NCBI GenBank assembly: GCA_027449125.1
Contig: DAIDME010000092.1
Coordinates: forward strand, 1 to 63,758
Reading direction: 5' to 3'
From: Solirubrobacterales bacterium
GTDB taxonomy: Bacteria; Actinomycetota; Thermoleophilia; Solirubrobacterales; Solirubrobacteraceae
DNA: 63,758 nucleotides
Shown: positions 26,638 through 34,005 of the stretch, in pieces
How positions within the stretch are numbered: position 1 is the first letter of the stretch
Layout of the letters: the number at the start of each line of letters is the position of its first letter
Translations under genes and position numbers: made by a program
Notes under the pieces: model-generated
What the model saw: the letters and a program-made list of their open reading frames with translations, nothing else
What the model was told of the DNA's origin: nothing
Databases searched by the model: none

Positions 26638-26971
26638 GCCGGGTCGCCCGGGCGGTGCTTTGGCGGGCAACTGGGGCTTGATTATGCCAGCCCGGCTTCC
26701 GCCCCTGTCGATCGAGGGGTTTGCTCGTGCCAGGCATCGTGTCGCGTCCGGCTCGGGGCGCTGGCACCGCCGTCCGGGCGCTGCGGCTGGTGGTCCGCCA
26801 CCGCCGGTAGCCGGTGGCTGGCTTCGGGCTGGGCCTGCGGGCGGGGATGCGTTCAGGCTGCTGTCGGCCGCCGGGTGAACACGACCGCACGCCGGCGAGG
26901 ATTGCCCGCGCCGGCTAGCCGCAGAGCGGGTGGGCCAAATGCGTGCCCCAGCATGTATTTGGCCCGTCCCT
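26638..26971. other. Intergenic region with hairpins only
   Basis: No gene is supported in these 334 bases. It contains a GCCACCG / CGGTGGC stem (26797-26818, loop of 8) after the helicase gene and the palindromic repeat at 26932-26965 described separately. Open frames here have the composition of shadows. Confidence 0.6.
26932..26965. repeat. Palindromic repeat, copy 1
   Basis: GGGCCAAATGCGTGC (26932-26946), loop CCCA, then GCATGTATTTGGCCC (26951-26965). The arms pair fully as RNA with two G-U pairs. The right arm is identical to 15 bases of the palindrome inside pxpC (38120-38171). It lies 7 bases beyond the 3' end of the VOC gene. Confidence 0.85.
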
Positions 26972-27370
26972 TCACGATCGCTGCTGCTGGACGACCATCA
27001 GCGAGTGACCGGTGGGGTCGCGGAACCAGAACATCGGCGGGATGGGGTCGCCCATGCGCGAGACCTCCGCGTCCACGTCGGCGCCGGCGGCCCTGAAGGC
27101 CGCGTGGGCGGCGTCGATGTCGTCCGTGGTCAGCGTGATGCCGGTGAAGGCCGGCTGCACCGTCTCCTGGCCGGGCGGCGGGGGTGCCAGCGCGATGCCG
27201 GTCGTGCCCTCGGGCGGGTAGACCTCGATCCAGCGGTAACGTCCGCCGAACGGGGTGTCGGTGCGCTTCTGAAAGCCGATCGACTCGTAGAAGGCGACCG
27301 CGCGGTCCTGGTCGGGGGTGGGCACGGTCACGAGGCTGATCTGGCGGATTCCGGTAGCTGCGGCAGTCAC
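26972..27370 (-). CDS. VOC family (glyoxalase/bleomycin-resistance fold) protein
   Basis: 132 residues from GTG 27370, with GGGGAGG 8 bases upstream. It has paired beta-alpha-beta-beta-beta modules: QISLVTVPTPDQDRAVAFYE with SIGFQKR at the N-terminus and DDIDAAHAAFRAAGADVD with FWFRDPTGHSLMVVQQ at the C-terminus. The final metal-ligand Glu expected in metalloenzyme members is replaced (GHSLMVV), so it may be a non-catalytic binding protein or have an altered site. The 3' end abuts palindromic repeat copy 1. Confidence 0.85.
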   Translation of the reverse strand: MTAAATGIRQISLVTVPTPDQDRAVAFYESIGFQKRTDTPFGGRYRWIEVYPPEGTTGIALAPPPPGQETVQPAFTGITLTTDDIDAAHAAFRAAGADVDAEVSRMGDPIPPMFWFRDPTGHSLMVVQQQRS

Positions 27371-27419
27371 TGTTTTACCTCCCCGGTGGTGTTGATATGC
27401 GGGTGTGCGCGGGGTCTGC

Positions 27420-28292
27420 TCAGCCCGGCTGCTCGCCGCCGCGCTGGCGCAGGAAGCGCTGAAGCTCACGCTCGATCGCCTCGCCCGAGGGCAGCTCGAA
27501 GCGCTCCGGCGGCTCGGCGCCGGCGGCCGCCTCGAGCCGTTCGACAAACGCCTGGACGTCGGGGTCGTGAGCCACCGCGAGGTTCACCTGCCGCTCGTAC
27601 TCGGTGGCGCCCGCCTCCAGCTCGCGCGCGTCGATCACGACGCCCACCAGGCCCTCGAGCTTGCGGATCAGCGCCAGCGAAGCCTTCGGGTTGGGGGAGG
27701 CCGAGATGTAGTGCGGGACGGCCGCCCAGAGGCTCGCGGACGGCAGGCCCGCGGTCCGGCAGGCGTCGTGCAGCACGCCGAGGATGCCGGTGGGGCCCTC
27801 GTAGGAGGACTCGGTCAGACCCAGCCGCGCGACCAGCGCCGGGTCGGTCGCGAAGCCCGTGACGGAGACCGGGCGCGTGTGCGGCACGTCGGCCAGGAGC
27901 GCGCCGAGCGTCACCACCAGCTGCACGCCGATCGCCTCCGCCAGCTCGACGATCAGGCCGGTGAACGTACGCCAGCGAAACGACGGCTCGTGGCCGGTGA
28001 GCAGGATCAGGTCGCGGGGAGCGCGCGGGATGCGGGCCTCGTAGAGGCGCACCTCGGGCCACTCGATCATCCGCCCCTGCTGCTCGCCGAGCTTGATCCG
28101 CGGCCGCGTGGCCTGGAAGTCATAGAACTCCTCTGGGTCGATCGTCGCGAACTCACGCGCGCCGAGCGCCTGCGCGGCGAAGCTCACCGCCGCGGATGCC
28201 GCGTCGCCGGCGTCGTTCCAGCCCTGGAAGCCGCAGACGAGGGCCGGCGCACGCAGGTGATCGGGCCGATAGTTCCATCGCAGAGGCTGCAT
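27420..28292 (-). CDS. PAC2 family protein
   Basis: About 290 residues from ATG 28292. The PAC2 domain, shared with proteasome assembly chaperone 2, covers most of the length. Landmarks are ALVCGFQGWNDAGDAASAAV, the FYDFQATRP segment and LGALLADVPHTRPV, typical of the actinobacterial PAC2 group. In proteasome-bearing Actinobacteria a link to proteasome biology is suspected but not proven. ATG 28292 is preferred over the start at 28301 because TACGGT (28305-28300, minus) lies 7 bases upstream. Confidence 0.9.
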   Translation of the reverse strand: MQPLRWNYRPDHLRAPALVCGFQGWNDAGDAASAAVSFAAQALGAREFATIDPEEFYDFQATRPRIKLGEQQGRMIEWPEVRLYEARIPRAPRDLILLTGHEPSFRWRTFTGLIVELAEAIGVQLVVTLGALLADVPHTRPVSVTGFATDPALVARLGLTESSYEGPTGILGVLHDACRTAGLPSASLWAAVPHYISASPNPKASLALIRKLEGLVGVVIDARELEAGATEYERQVNLAVAHDPDVQAFVERLEAAAGAEPPERFELPSGEAIERELQRFLRQRGGEQPG

Positions 28293-28299
28293 CCGACTC

Positions 28300-28311
28300 A
28301 CCGTACATCAT
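28300..28311. promoter_or_regulatory. Back-to-back -10 boxes between PAC2 and YhaM-like genes
   Basis: Minus strand TACGGT (28305-28300) is 7 bases from ATG 28292. Plus strand CATCAT (28306-28311, a weaker fit) is 6 bases from GTG 28318. The starts are only 25 bases apart, the same compact divergent layout as at 18664/18690. Confidence 0.4.
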
Positions 28312-28317
28312 GGCGCT

Positions 28318-29241
28318 GTGAGCGAAGAGCCGACGATCAGCGCGTTGCGTGCGGGGGATGAGGTCCGGGGCGTCTACGCCTGCGTGCGCAAGGACCGGCG
28401 CCGGACGCGCACCGGCAGCCCCTACCTGGCGCTCGAGCTGCGCGACCGCACCGGCAGCGTGCCGGCTCGCGCCTTCCGCGACGCCGACCAGCTCGCCGGA
28501 CTGTTCGAGCGCGGCGACATCGTCCGCGTGATCGGCCGGGTCGAGCGCTTCCGCGACGAGCTGGTGGTCGAGGTGGCCGACATCCGCCGCCATGGGGCCG
28601 GGGGCGAGTCGGTCCCTGAGGCGGCCTCCGAAGCGCTGACACAGGCTTTCCTGCCGGTCGCCTACCGCGACGTCGATGAGCTCGACGGGTTCCTCGAGCA
28701 CCTCGCCTCCGAGGTCTACGACCGCGGTTACCGGTCGCTGCTCGACGCGCTGCTGGGTGATGCGGCGCTGCGCGCGGAGGTCCGGCGCGCCCCGTGCAGC
28801 CGTGCCGGCCACCACGCGTATCTGGGGGGGCTGCTCGAGCACACGGTCGCGGTGGCGACGCTGGCCCGCGAGCTCTGCGACCTGCACCGGAGGCTCAACA
28901 GCGACCTGCTGCTGACCGCGGCGATAGTGCACGACATCGGCCGCACGCGCGAGTTCACCTACATGGCGGAGATCGGCCTGAGCGACGAGGGGCGGCTGCT
29001 CGGGCACCTGGTGCTCGGCCAGCAGCTGCTCAGCGAGCGCTTCGCCGCGCTCGGCGAAGCGCTCGACCAATCGCGGCGGTTGGCGCTCCTGCACTGCGTC
29101 ATGGGCCACCACGGCGCGGCTGCCCTGCCGGGTGGCCGCTTCGCCTCCGCCGAGGCGCTTGCGCTGTACCGGCTGAACGCGCTCGACGCGGGGGTCAAGG
29201 GTGCGCTAGAACACGGGCTCGGGCCGCCGGCCGAGGGCTGA
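28318..29241 (+). CDS. YhaM-like OB-fold plus HD-domain 3'-5' exoribonuclease
   Basis: 307 residues. An N-terminal OB fold (~10-95: SPYLALELRDRTGSVPARAF, IVRVIGRVERFRDELVVEV) is joined to an HD phosphohydrolase domain with HHAYLGGLLEHTVAVATLA, IVHDIGRTREF and a later HxxxxHH cluster (LLHCVMGHHG). This order and length match YhaM/CBF1 proteins, Mn-dependent 3'-5' exonucleases acting on RNA or ssDNA. The end overlaps the convergent membrane-protein gene by 36 bases. Confidence 0.85.
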   Translation: MSEEPTISALRAGDEVRGVYACVRKDRRRTRTGSPYLALELRDRTGSVPARAFRDADQLAGLFERGDIVRVIGRVERFRDELVVEVADIRRHGAGGESVPEAASEALTQAFLPVAYRDVDELDGFLEHLASEVYDRGYRSLLDALLGDAALRAEVRRAPCSRAGHHAYLGGLLEHTVAVATLARELCDLHRRLNSDLLLTAAIVHDIGRTREFTYMAEIGLSDEGRLLGHLVLGQQLLSERFAALGEALDQSRRLALLHCVMGHHGAAALPGGRFASAEALALYRLNALDAGVKGALEHGLGPPAEG

Positions 29242-30090
29242 TCCGGCCTGGGCGAGCGCACGCTCGAGCACGGGCGTTGCCACGATCAGCGTCACGAGCG
29301 CGGCGGCCGCCGAGAGCAGCGCCGGTGCGAGCGCCATGTGCGGCAGGCAGCTGGCGAGCACGGCGGAGAAGGAGATGGTGGCCGCCATCGACACGATCGT
29401 GCCGCGGGCGAGCTCGGCGGCGCCCGCCGCGCCGTTGGCGCGGTGGGTGGATGGCAGGATGATCGAGAGCAGCACCGGCGCGGATGAGAGCACGCCCGCC
29501 GGGCGGGCGCCGAGGATCGGAACGAGGCTCGTCATCGTCGCCACGACGCAGGTGGAGATCACCGCGCGCGTCAGCATTGGGCTCGGCCGGGCTGTGCCGG
29601 GTGGCCTCGGTTGCGGGTGCTCTGCGCCTTCGTGGTCTGGGTCGGGCCGGTCGGGGCCGCGCTGGGCGGCGGGCGCGCCGGTCGTGGGATGGTGGCGCGC
29701 GGGCCACGGCCAGAGCAGGAGGCTCACGCCGATCACCGACCAGACAGCGGCAGCGGCCGCCCAGGGCGTGCTGGTCCAGCTCAGCGCGAGCACCGACGCG
29801 AGCGCGAGCGCCAGGGCGGCGATCGTCGTCTGGACCGGTTCCATGCTGCGCGCGAGCCACGCGTAGGCGACACAGAACACGACCACCGCCATCTGACCGG
29901 TGGTCACTCCGGTCGCCGCGTGCGCCGCCGTCAGGCGGCTGGAGGTGAGGCAGACGGCCAGCAGGAACGGGCCCGTCGTCACCGGCAGGCCGATCAGGCG
30001 GCCGCCGATCCGGTCGCCGAAGCGGGACTGCGCCCATGACACGAGCGCGAAGGCGAGAGGCGTGAGCCCGATGCGCAGCAGGATCGTCAT
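29206..30090 (-). CDS. Multi-pass membrane protein, possible transporter
   Basis: About 294 residues from ATG 30090 (MTILLRIGLTPLAFALVSW). Several hydrophobic segments are visible: near the start, GPFLLAVCLTSSRL, MAVVVFCVAYAWLA, TTIAALALALASVLALSW and AAAAVWSVIGVSLLLW, then a polar His/Pro-rich loop, then about four more in the C-terminal half. I do not recognise the family. It is divergent from an Lrp/AsnC gene, an arrangement common for amino-acid exporters such as LysE or BrnFE, but the sequence does not match those. Confidence 0.65.
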   Translation of the reverse strand: MTILLRIGLTPLAFALVSWAQSRFGDRIGGRLIGLPVTTGPFLLAVCLTSSRLTAAHAATGVTTGQMAVVVFCVAYAWLARSMEPVQTTIAALALALASVLALSWTSTPWAAAAAVWSVIGVSLLLWPWPARHHPTTGAPAAQRGPDRPDPDHEGAEHPQPRPPGTARPSPMLTRAVISTCVVATMTSLVPILGARPAGVLSSAPVLLSIILPSTHRANGAAGAAELARGTIVSMAATISFSAVLASCLPHMALAPALLSAAAALVTLIVATPVLERALAQAGSALGRRPEPVF

Positions 30091-30212
30091 GCCTGTAATG
30101 ATCGTCGAAGCTCGGCCTAATTTCCTGCTGAGTTTGCGAGCAAACACGCGGATCGGCCGATGATTACTCGGCAACTACGGCAAGATGGCATTGATTCTGC
30201 GACACTGATCCG

Positions 30213-30671
30213 ATGGATGCGATCGACCGGATCCTGCTGAAGGAACTACTGCGTGACGCGCGCGTCACCTACCAGGAGCTGGGTCGCGCCGCCCGCCTGT
30301 CCCCGAACACAGTCGCCGACCGTGTCAGGAGGCTTCGCGGCTCGGGGGTGGTGAGCGGCTACCACGCAGAGCTGAACCTGCCGGCGCTCGGCCGTGGGCT
30401 CGAGCTGATGAGCGACGTGCGGCTGCGTGAGGGGATCGACCGCGGCGAGTTCGAGCGCGGGTTGGCGCAGGTCGAGCAGGTGATCGCCGCTGCGCGCCTG
30501 ACCGGCGACTACGACTACCTGCTGCAGGTGGCCTGCGCCGACCCGGAGGAGTTCGAGCAGGTGATAGACACGCTCAAGCGCGAGCTCGGGGTGCGCGAGG
30601 TTCGCAGCCGGCTGGTGCTGCACCGCGTGCCGATCGCGCTCGAGCGGCTGGTGGACGCCTCCGCGGTCTGA
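30213..30671 (+). CDS. Lrp/AsnC family transcriptional regulator
   Basis: 152 residues. The N-terminal helix-turn-helix reads MDAIDRILLKELLRDARVT then YQELGRAARLSPNTVADRVR. A C-terminal RAM (ligand-binding, oligomerising) domain follows, with AAARLTGDYDYLLQVACADP. These regulators bind amino acids and form octamers. It probably controls the divergent membrane-protein gene. It is 16 bases from the downstream carbonic anhydrase gene, so read-through is likely. Confidence 0.93.
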   Translation: MDAIDRILLKELLRDARVTYQELGRAARLSPNTVADRVRRLRGSGVVSGYHAELNLPALGRGLELMSDVRLREGIDRGEFERGLAQVEQVIAAARLTGDYDYLLQVACADPEEFEQVIDTLKRELGVREVRSRLVLHRVPIALERLVDASAV

Positions 30672-30687
30672 CATCTTCTGGCAGACC

Positions 30688-31185
30688 ATGTCCGCGATCC
30701 AGCGATTGCTGTCGTACAACCTCACCGGCGCCGCCGGCACCGAGCCGCGGCACCTCGATGTGGTCCCGGCCCTGCGCCTGGCGATCGTGACCTGCATGGA
30801 CTCGCGGATCGACGTGTTCAGCGCGCTCGGGCTCGACGGTGGCGAGGCGCACATCATCCGCAACGCGGGCGGGGTGGTCACAGACGACGTGATCCGCTCG
30901 CTGGCGATCTCGCAGCGCAAGCTCGGTACGCGCGAGATCATGCTGATCCACCACAACGACTGCGGCATGCAGATGGTCAGCGACGACGGCTTCCGGGCCG
31001 AGCTGCAGGCCGACACCGGCGTGGCGCCGTCGTTTGCGATCGAGTCCTTCACCGACCTGGACGCCGACGTGCGCCAGTCGGTGGAGCGGGTCCGCCGCTC
31101 GCCGTTCATCCCCAACCGCGACGCCGTGCGCGGCTTCGTCTACGACGTCGACACGCGTCTGTTGCGCGAGGTTGTGGCTGGCTGA
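30688..31185 (+). CDS. Beta-class carbonic anhydrase
   Basis: 165 residues; reversible hydration of CO2. Zinc ligands and the catalytic dyad are visible: Cys36, with Asp38 and Arg40, in TCMDSR, and His89/Cys92 in HHNDCGM. The short length and the MDSRIDVFSALGL motif place it in the small beta-CA clade found in Mycobacterium (Rv1284-like). It begins 16 bases after the Lrp gene. Confidence 0.95.
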   Translation: MSAIQRLLSYNLTGAAGTEPRHLDVVPALRLAIVTCMDSRIDVFSALGLDGGEAHIIRNAGGVVTDDVIRSLAISQRKLGTREIMLIHHNDCGMQMVSDDGFRAELQADTGVAPSFAIESFTDLDADVRQSVERVRRSPFIPNRDAVRGFVYDVDTRLLREVVAG

Positions 31186-31237
31186 CGCCAGGCCGGCTCC
31201 CGATTTGTTGCACCCGCAGTCGTGTAACCTGCCGAGG

Positions 31238-31669
31238 GTGTCGACCGACGGCGCCTACCGCGTTTCCGGAGGCTGCCTCTGCGCCCGCGTGCGCTTCGAG
31301 CTCGCGGCGCCGCCGGAGGTCGCCGGCTACTGCCACTGCACCCGCTGTCAGCGCCGGACCGGCACAGGTTCGGCGGTGTCGGTGTTTGTCGACCCGGCGG
31401 CGGTGCACTGGCAGCGCGGGGAGGAGCTGATCCGCTGCTGGAAGCCGGCCGACGGGATGCACAAGTGCTTCTGCGGCGAGTGCGGTGCGCACCTGCTGTC
31501 GCGCTCGCCGGACGGATCACGGATGGCGCTCCGGATGGGCGCGTTTGACAGCGACCCCGGAATCCGGCCGAGCTACCGGCAGTTCGTCGCCTACGCCGCC
31601 AGCTGGGAGCCGATCCCCGACGATGGGCTCCCTCGCTACGCGGAGGCGCGGCCCCGCGACGGCACCTGA
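31238..31669 (+). CDS. GFA-domain (CENP-V/formaldehyde-activating-like) zinc protein
   Basis: 143 residues from GTG 31238. Zinc cysteines fit the GFA pattern: GGCLCARVRFE, then YCHCTRCQRRTGTGSAVSVF, then KCFCGECGAHL. This is the Mss4-like fold shared with glutathione-dependent formaldehyde-activating enzyme. Most actinobacterial members lack a proven substrate, and their hosts lack glutathione, so formaldehyde activity should not be assumed. Confidence 0.9.
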   Translation: MSTDGAYRVSGGCLCARVRFELAAPPEVAGYCHCTRCQRRTGTGSAVSVFVDPAAVHWQRGEELIRCWKPADGMHKCFCGECGAHLLSRSPDGSRMALRMGAFDSDPGIRPSYRQFVAYAASWEPIPDDGLPRYAEARPRDGT

Positions 31670-31735
31670 GCCGGAGCCGCGGCGGTGCCGCCGCCCTTAT
31701 CCCATCCTCAATCTGAGTCGCCATACTGAACGGCT

Positions 31736-32539
31736 GTGACCTCAGCGGTGCTCCACGAGTCGCTCGCGCCCCTGCGCACGAATCCGTCGGAGTCGGCGAT
31801 CCTGCTCGACATCGACGGGACGCTGGCGCCGATCGTTGAGAATGCCGGGGAAGCGAGCGTTCCCGAGAGCACCCGACAGCTGATCATCGCGATCTCCCGA
31901 CGTTACGGTCAGCTGGCCTGCATCAGCGGGCGCCGTGCCTCGGAGGCACGCGCGATGGTCTCGGTCGGTACGATCGCCTACGTCGGCGCCCACGGTGGCG
32001 AGCTGCTGCGCCCCGGCTGGACGGAGGCGGTGGTGGACCCGGAGCTTCTGCGGTGGTCCGCCCGCGTCGAGGCGTTTCGCCTCGAATCGGACACCGGCGA
32101 GCTCAGGCGCCGGCGCGTGCGTATCGAGGACAAGGGGACGATCATCGCCTACCACTGGCGGGGGGCCGCTGACGAACAGGATGCCCGCGCGGCGGTCGAT
32201 GCGCTTGCCGGTCGGGCCAAGCAGGCCGGGCTCGAGGTCTACTGGGGGCGCAAGGTGATGGAGGTGAGGCCCCCAGTGAGGATCGACAAGGGGCTCGCCG
32301 TGCGACAGGTGCTTGGCGAGCGGCGCTATGCGGCCGTGCTCTACGTGGGTGATGACACGACCGACCTGGACGCCTTCCGTGCCGTGCGAGCGCTGGCCCG
32401 CGACGGCTCGGTTGGACAGGCGATCTGCGTGGGCGTCAACTCCGCGGAAGCGCCCGCCGGCGTCACCGGCGAGGCTGACCTCATGGTTCGGGGCACCGAC
32501 GGTGTGCGCGATCTGCTTGCGGCGCTGGCCGCAAGCTAG
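31736..32539 (+). CDS. otsB: Trehalose-6-phosphate phosphatase
   Basis: 267 residues; removes phosphate from trehalose-6-phosphate to give trehalose. HAD-family motif I is LLDIDGTLAPI (nucleophile Asp and general acid Asp). Motif II is CISGRR, and motifs III/IV are RIDKGLAVRQVLG and YVGDDTTDLDAF. The substrate-side segment IAYVGAHGGELLRP is typical of OtsB. No otsA is present in the window, so the synthase must lie elsewhere. The start is GTG 31736 with CATACT 8 bases upstream. Confidence 0.93.
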   Translation: MTSAVLHESLAPLRTNPSESAILLDIDGTLAPIVENAGEASVPESTRQLIIAISRRYGQLACISGRRASEARAMVSVGTIAYVGAHGGELLRPGWTEAVVDPELLRWSARVEAFRLESDTGELRRRRVRIEDKGTIIAYHWRGAADEQDARAAVDALAGRAKQAGLEVYWGRKVMEVRPPVRIDKGLAVRQVLGERRYAAVLYVGDDTTDLDAFRAVRALARDGSVGQAICVGVNSAEAPAGVTGEADLMVRGTDGVRDLLAALAAS

Positions 32540-32557
32540 GCGACGTTCCCGGTACGG

Positions 32558-33112
32558 ATGCGATTTCCCGACCTCCTGCGCACCACCGTCATTCTCTGCG
32601 GCGCGGCCGCGACGCTCCTGGCGGTGGTCACGGTCGCCGGGGCGTCCGCTAACGGCGCCTCACTGCTCGTGCCCCTGTGTGCCGGCTGGTGGCTGGTGGC
32701 TGCCGTGTCGGGCGTCATGCTCGGCCGCCGCGGCAGCACCTCGCGCCAGATCGGCCTGCTGCTGTCCCGCGCAAGGACGCAGACCACCCTCCCTGAGATC
32801 AACCCCGGCCGTGTCGTCCTCAACCGCCTCTGGCCGATCCTGGTGTGCACCCTCGCGGCCGGCGCGGTCGCATTCGCGGAGCCTCAGGTTCCCGGGATCG
32901 CCGCCGGCTTCGCGCTCGCCGGGGCCCTGGCCTGGCGCCGGCAGGCATCGGCGGTGAGCGCCATCGAGGAGCGGGACGGCGCCCGCTTCTACGTCGAGCA
33001 CACCTCGCCGCTGCGGCCGATACGGCTCATCCGCACGCCCGGCTTCCGCTCCAACCTGACCGAGCTGGCGCAGTCGCGGCACGCGCGGCCGGTCGCCGGC
33101 AGGCGTGCCTAG
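32558..33112 (+). CDS. Small membrane protein of unknown function
   Basis: 184 residues. Hydrophobic segments are at the N-terminus (TVILCGAAATLLAVVTVAGA), then LLVPLCAGWWLVAAVSGVML, and a pair in the middle (WPILVCTLAAGAVAFA and GIAAGFALAGALAW), so about four membrane passes. The tail is soluble and basic (FYVEHTSPLRPIRLIRTPGF). I do not recognise the family. It lies 18 bases after otsB and 14 before lgt on the same strand, so the three may be co-transcribed. Confidence 0.65.
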   Translation: MRFPDLLRTTVILCGAAATLLAVVTVAGASANGASLLVPLCAGWWLVAAVSGVMLGRRGSTSRQIGLLLSRARTQTTLPEINPGRVVLNRLWPILVCTLAAGAVAFAEPQVPGIAAGFALAGALAWRRQASAVSAIEERDGARFYVEHTSPLRPIRLIRTPGFRSNLTELAQSRHARPVAGRRA

Positions 33113-33126
33113 CGAAGCCCGAGCGT

Positions 33127-34005
33127 ATGCTGAACACCCTGCACATTCCGCTGTTCGCCTATATCCCCAGCCCGCCGTTCAACGGCTTTTCAGTCGGGCC
33201 GTTCTTCTTCCACATCTATGGCATCTGCTACGTGCTGGCGGCGGCGCAGGCGATCCTGATCACGCGCCGGCGCTGGTCCAAGCGGGGCGGTGACCCCGAT
33301 CTGGTCTACGGCGTCGCCTGGTGGGGGTTCCCTGCCGGGCTCGTCGGTGGCCGCATCTACTTCGACATCACCACGCCCAGCCAGATGCCGCATCACTGGT
33401 GGGGCCCGTTCGCGATCTGGGACGGCGGCATGGGCATCTGGGGCGGCGTCGCGCTCGGCGCCGCGGTCGGCTACTGGTATCTGCGCAAGCGCGTCGGGCG
33501 CTTGCGGGCCAACCAGTTCGTCAACGTGGTCACTCCGACGCTGCTGATCGGCCAGGCGATCGGCCGGGTCGGCAACTACTTCAACCAGGAGCTCTACGGC
33601 AAGCCCTCCAAGCTGCCGTGGGCGCTCGAGGTCTCGCCCGCGCACCGCGTGCCCGGCTACGCCCGGTACGCGACCTTTCAGCCATCCTTTCTCTACGAGC
33701 TGATCTTCGACCTCTGCTTCGCGGGCGTGCTGCTGCTGCTCGACCGGCACAGGAAGATCCGCCCGCCCGCCATGTTCCCGCTCTACGTGGCCGGCTACTC
33801 CGGCTACCGGATCTTCGAAGAGACGATCCGCATCGACTACTCGCAGTACATCCTCGGCATGCGGCTGAACTTCTGGGTGGCGATCATCGGCACCGTCGCC
33901 GGCTTGATCTGGTTTGCCCGCATCCAGTTCAGGCGCAGCCCCGACGACCCCGCAGAGCCGCCAGCTCAGGCCACGGAAGCGTATTCGCAATCTGCGCGGG
34001 CGTGA
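33127..34005 (+). CDS. lgt: Prolipoprotein diacylglyceryl transferase
   Basis: 292 residues; the first enzyme of lipoprotein maturation, transferring diacylglycerol from phosphatidylglycerol to the lipobox cysteine. Family landmarks are FHIYGICYVLA near the N-terminus, GLVGGRIYFD, the Lgt signature around GQAIGRVGNYFNQELYG with its essential Arg, Asn and Glu, and the C-terminal YSGYRIFEETIRID. It is an integral membrane protein of about seven passes. The 3' end overlaps the convergent polX gene by 77 bases. Confidence 0.95.
   Translation: MLNTLHIPLFAYIPSPPFNGFSVGPFFFHIYGICYVLAAAQAILITRRRWSKRGGDPDLVYGVAWWGFPAGLVGGRIYFDITTPSQMPHHWWGPFAIWDGGMGIWGGVALGAAVGYWYLRKRVGRLRANQFVNVVTPTLLIGQAIGRVGNYFNQELYGKPSKLPWALEVSPAHRVPGYARYATFQPSFLYELIFDLCFAGVLLLLDRHRKIRPPAMFPLYVAGYSGYRIFEETIRIDYSQYILGMRLNFWVAIIGTVAGLIWFARIQFRRSPDDPAEPPAQATEAYSQSARA

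Noticed and set aside
26549-26890. Minus-strand 113-codon frame after the helicase gene
   Set aside because: Arg/Pro/Ser-rich shadow composition with no start site or recognisable motif.
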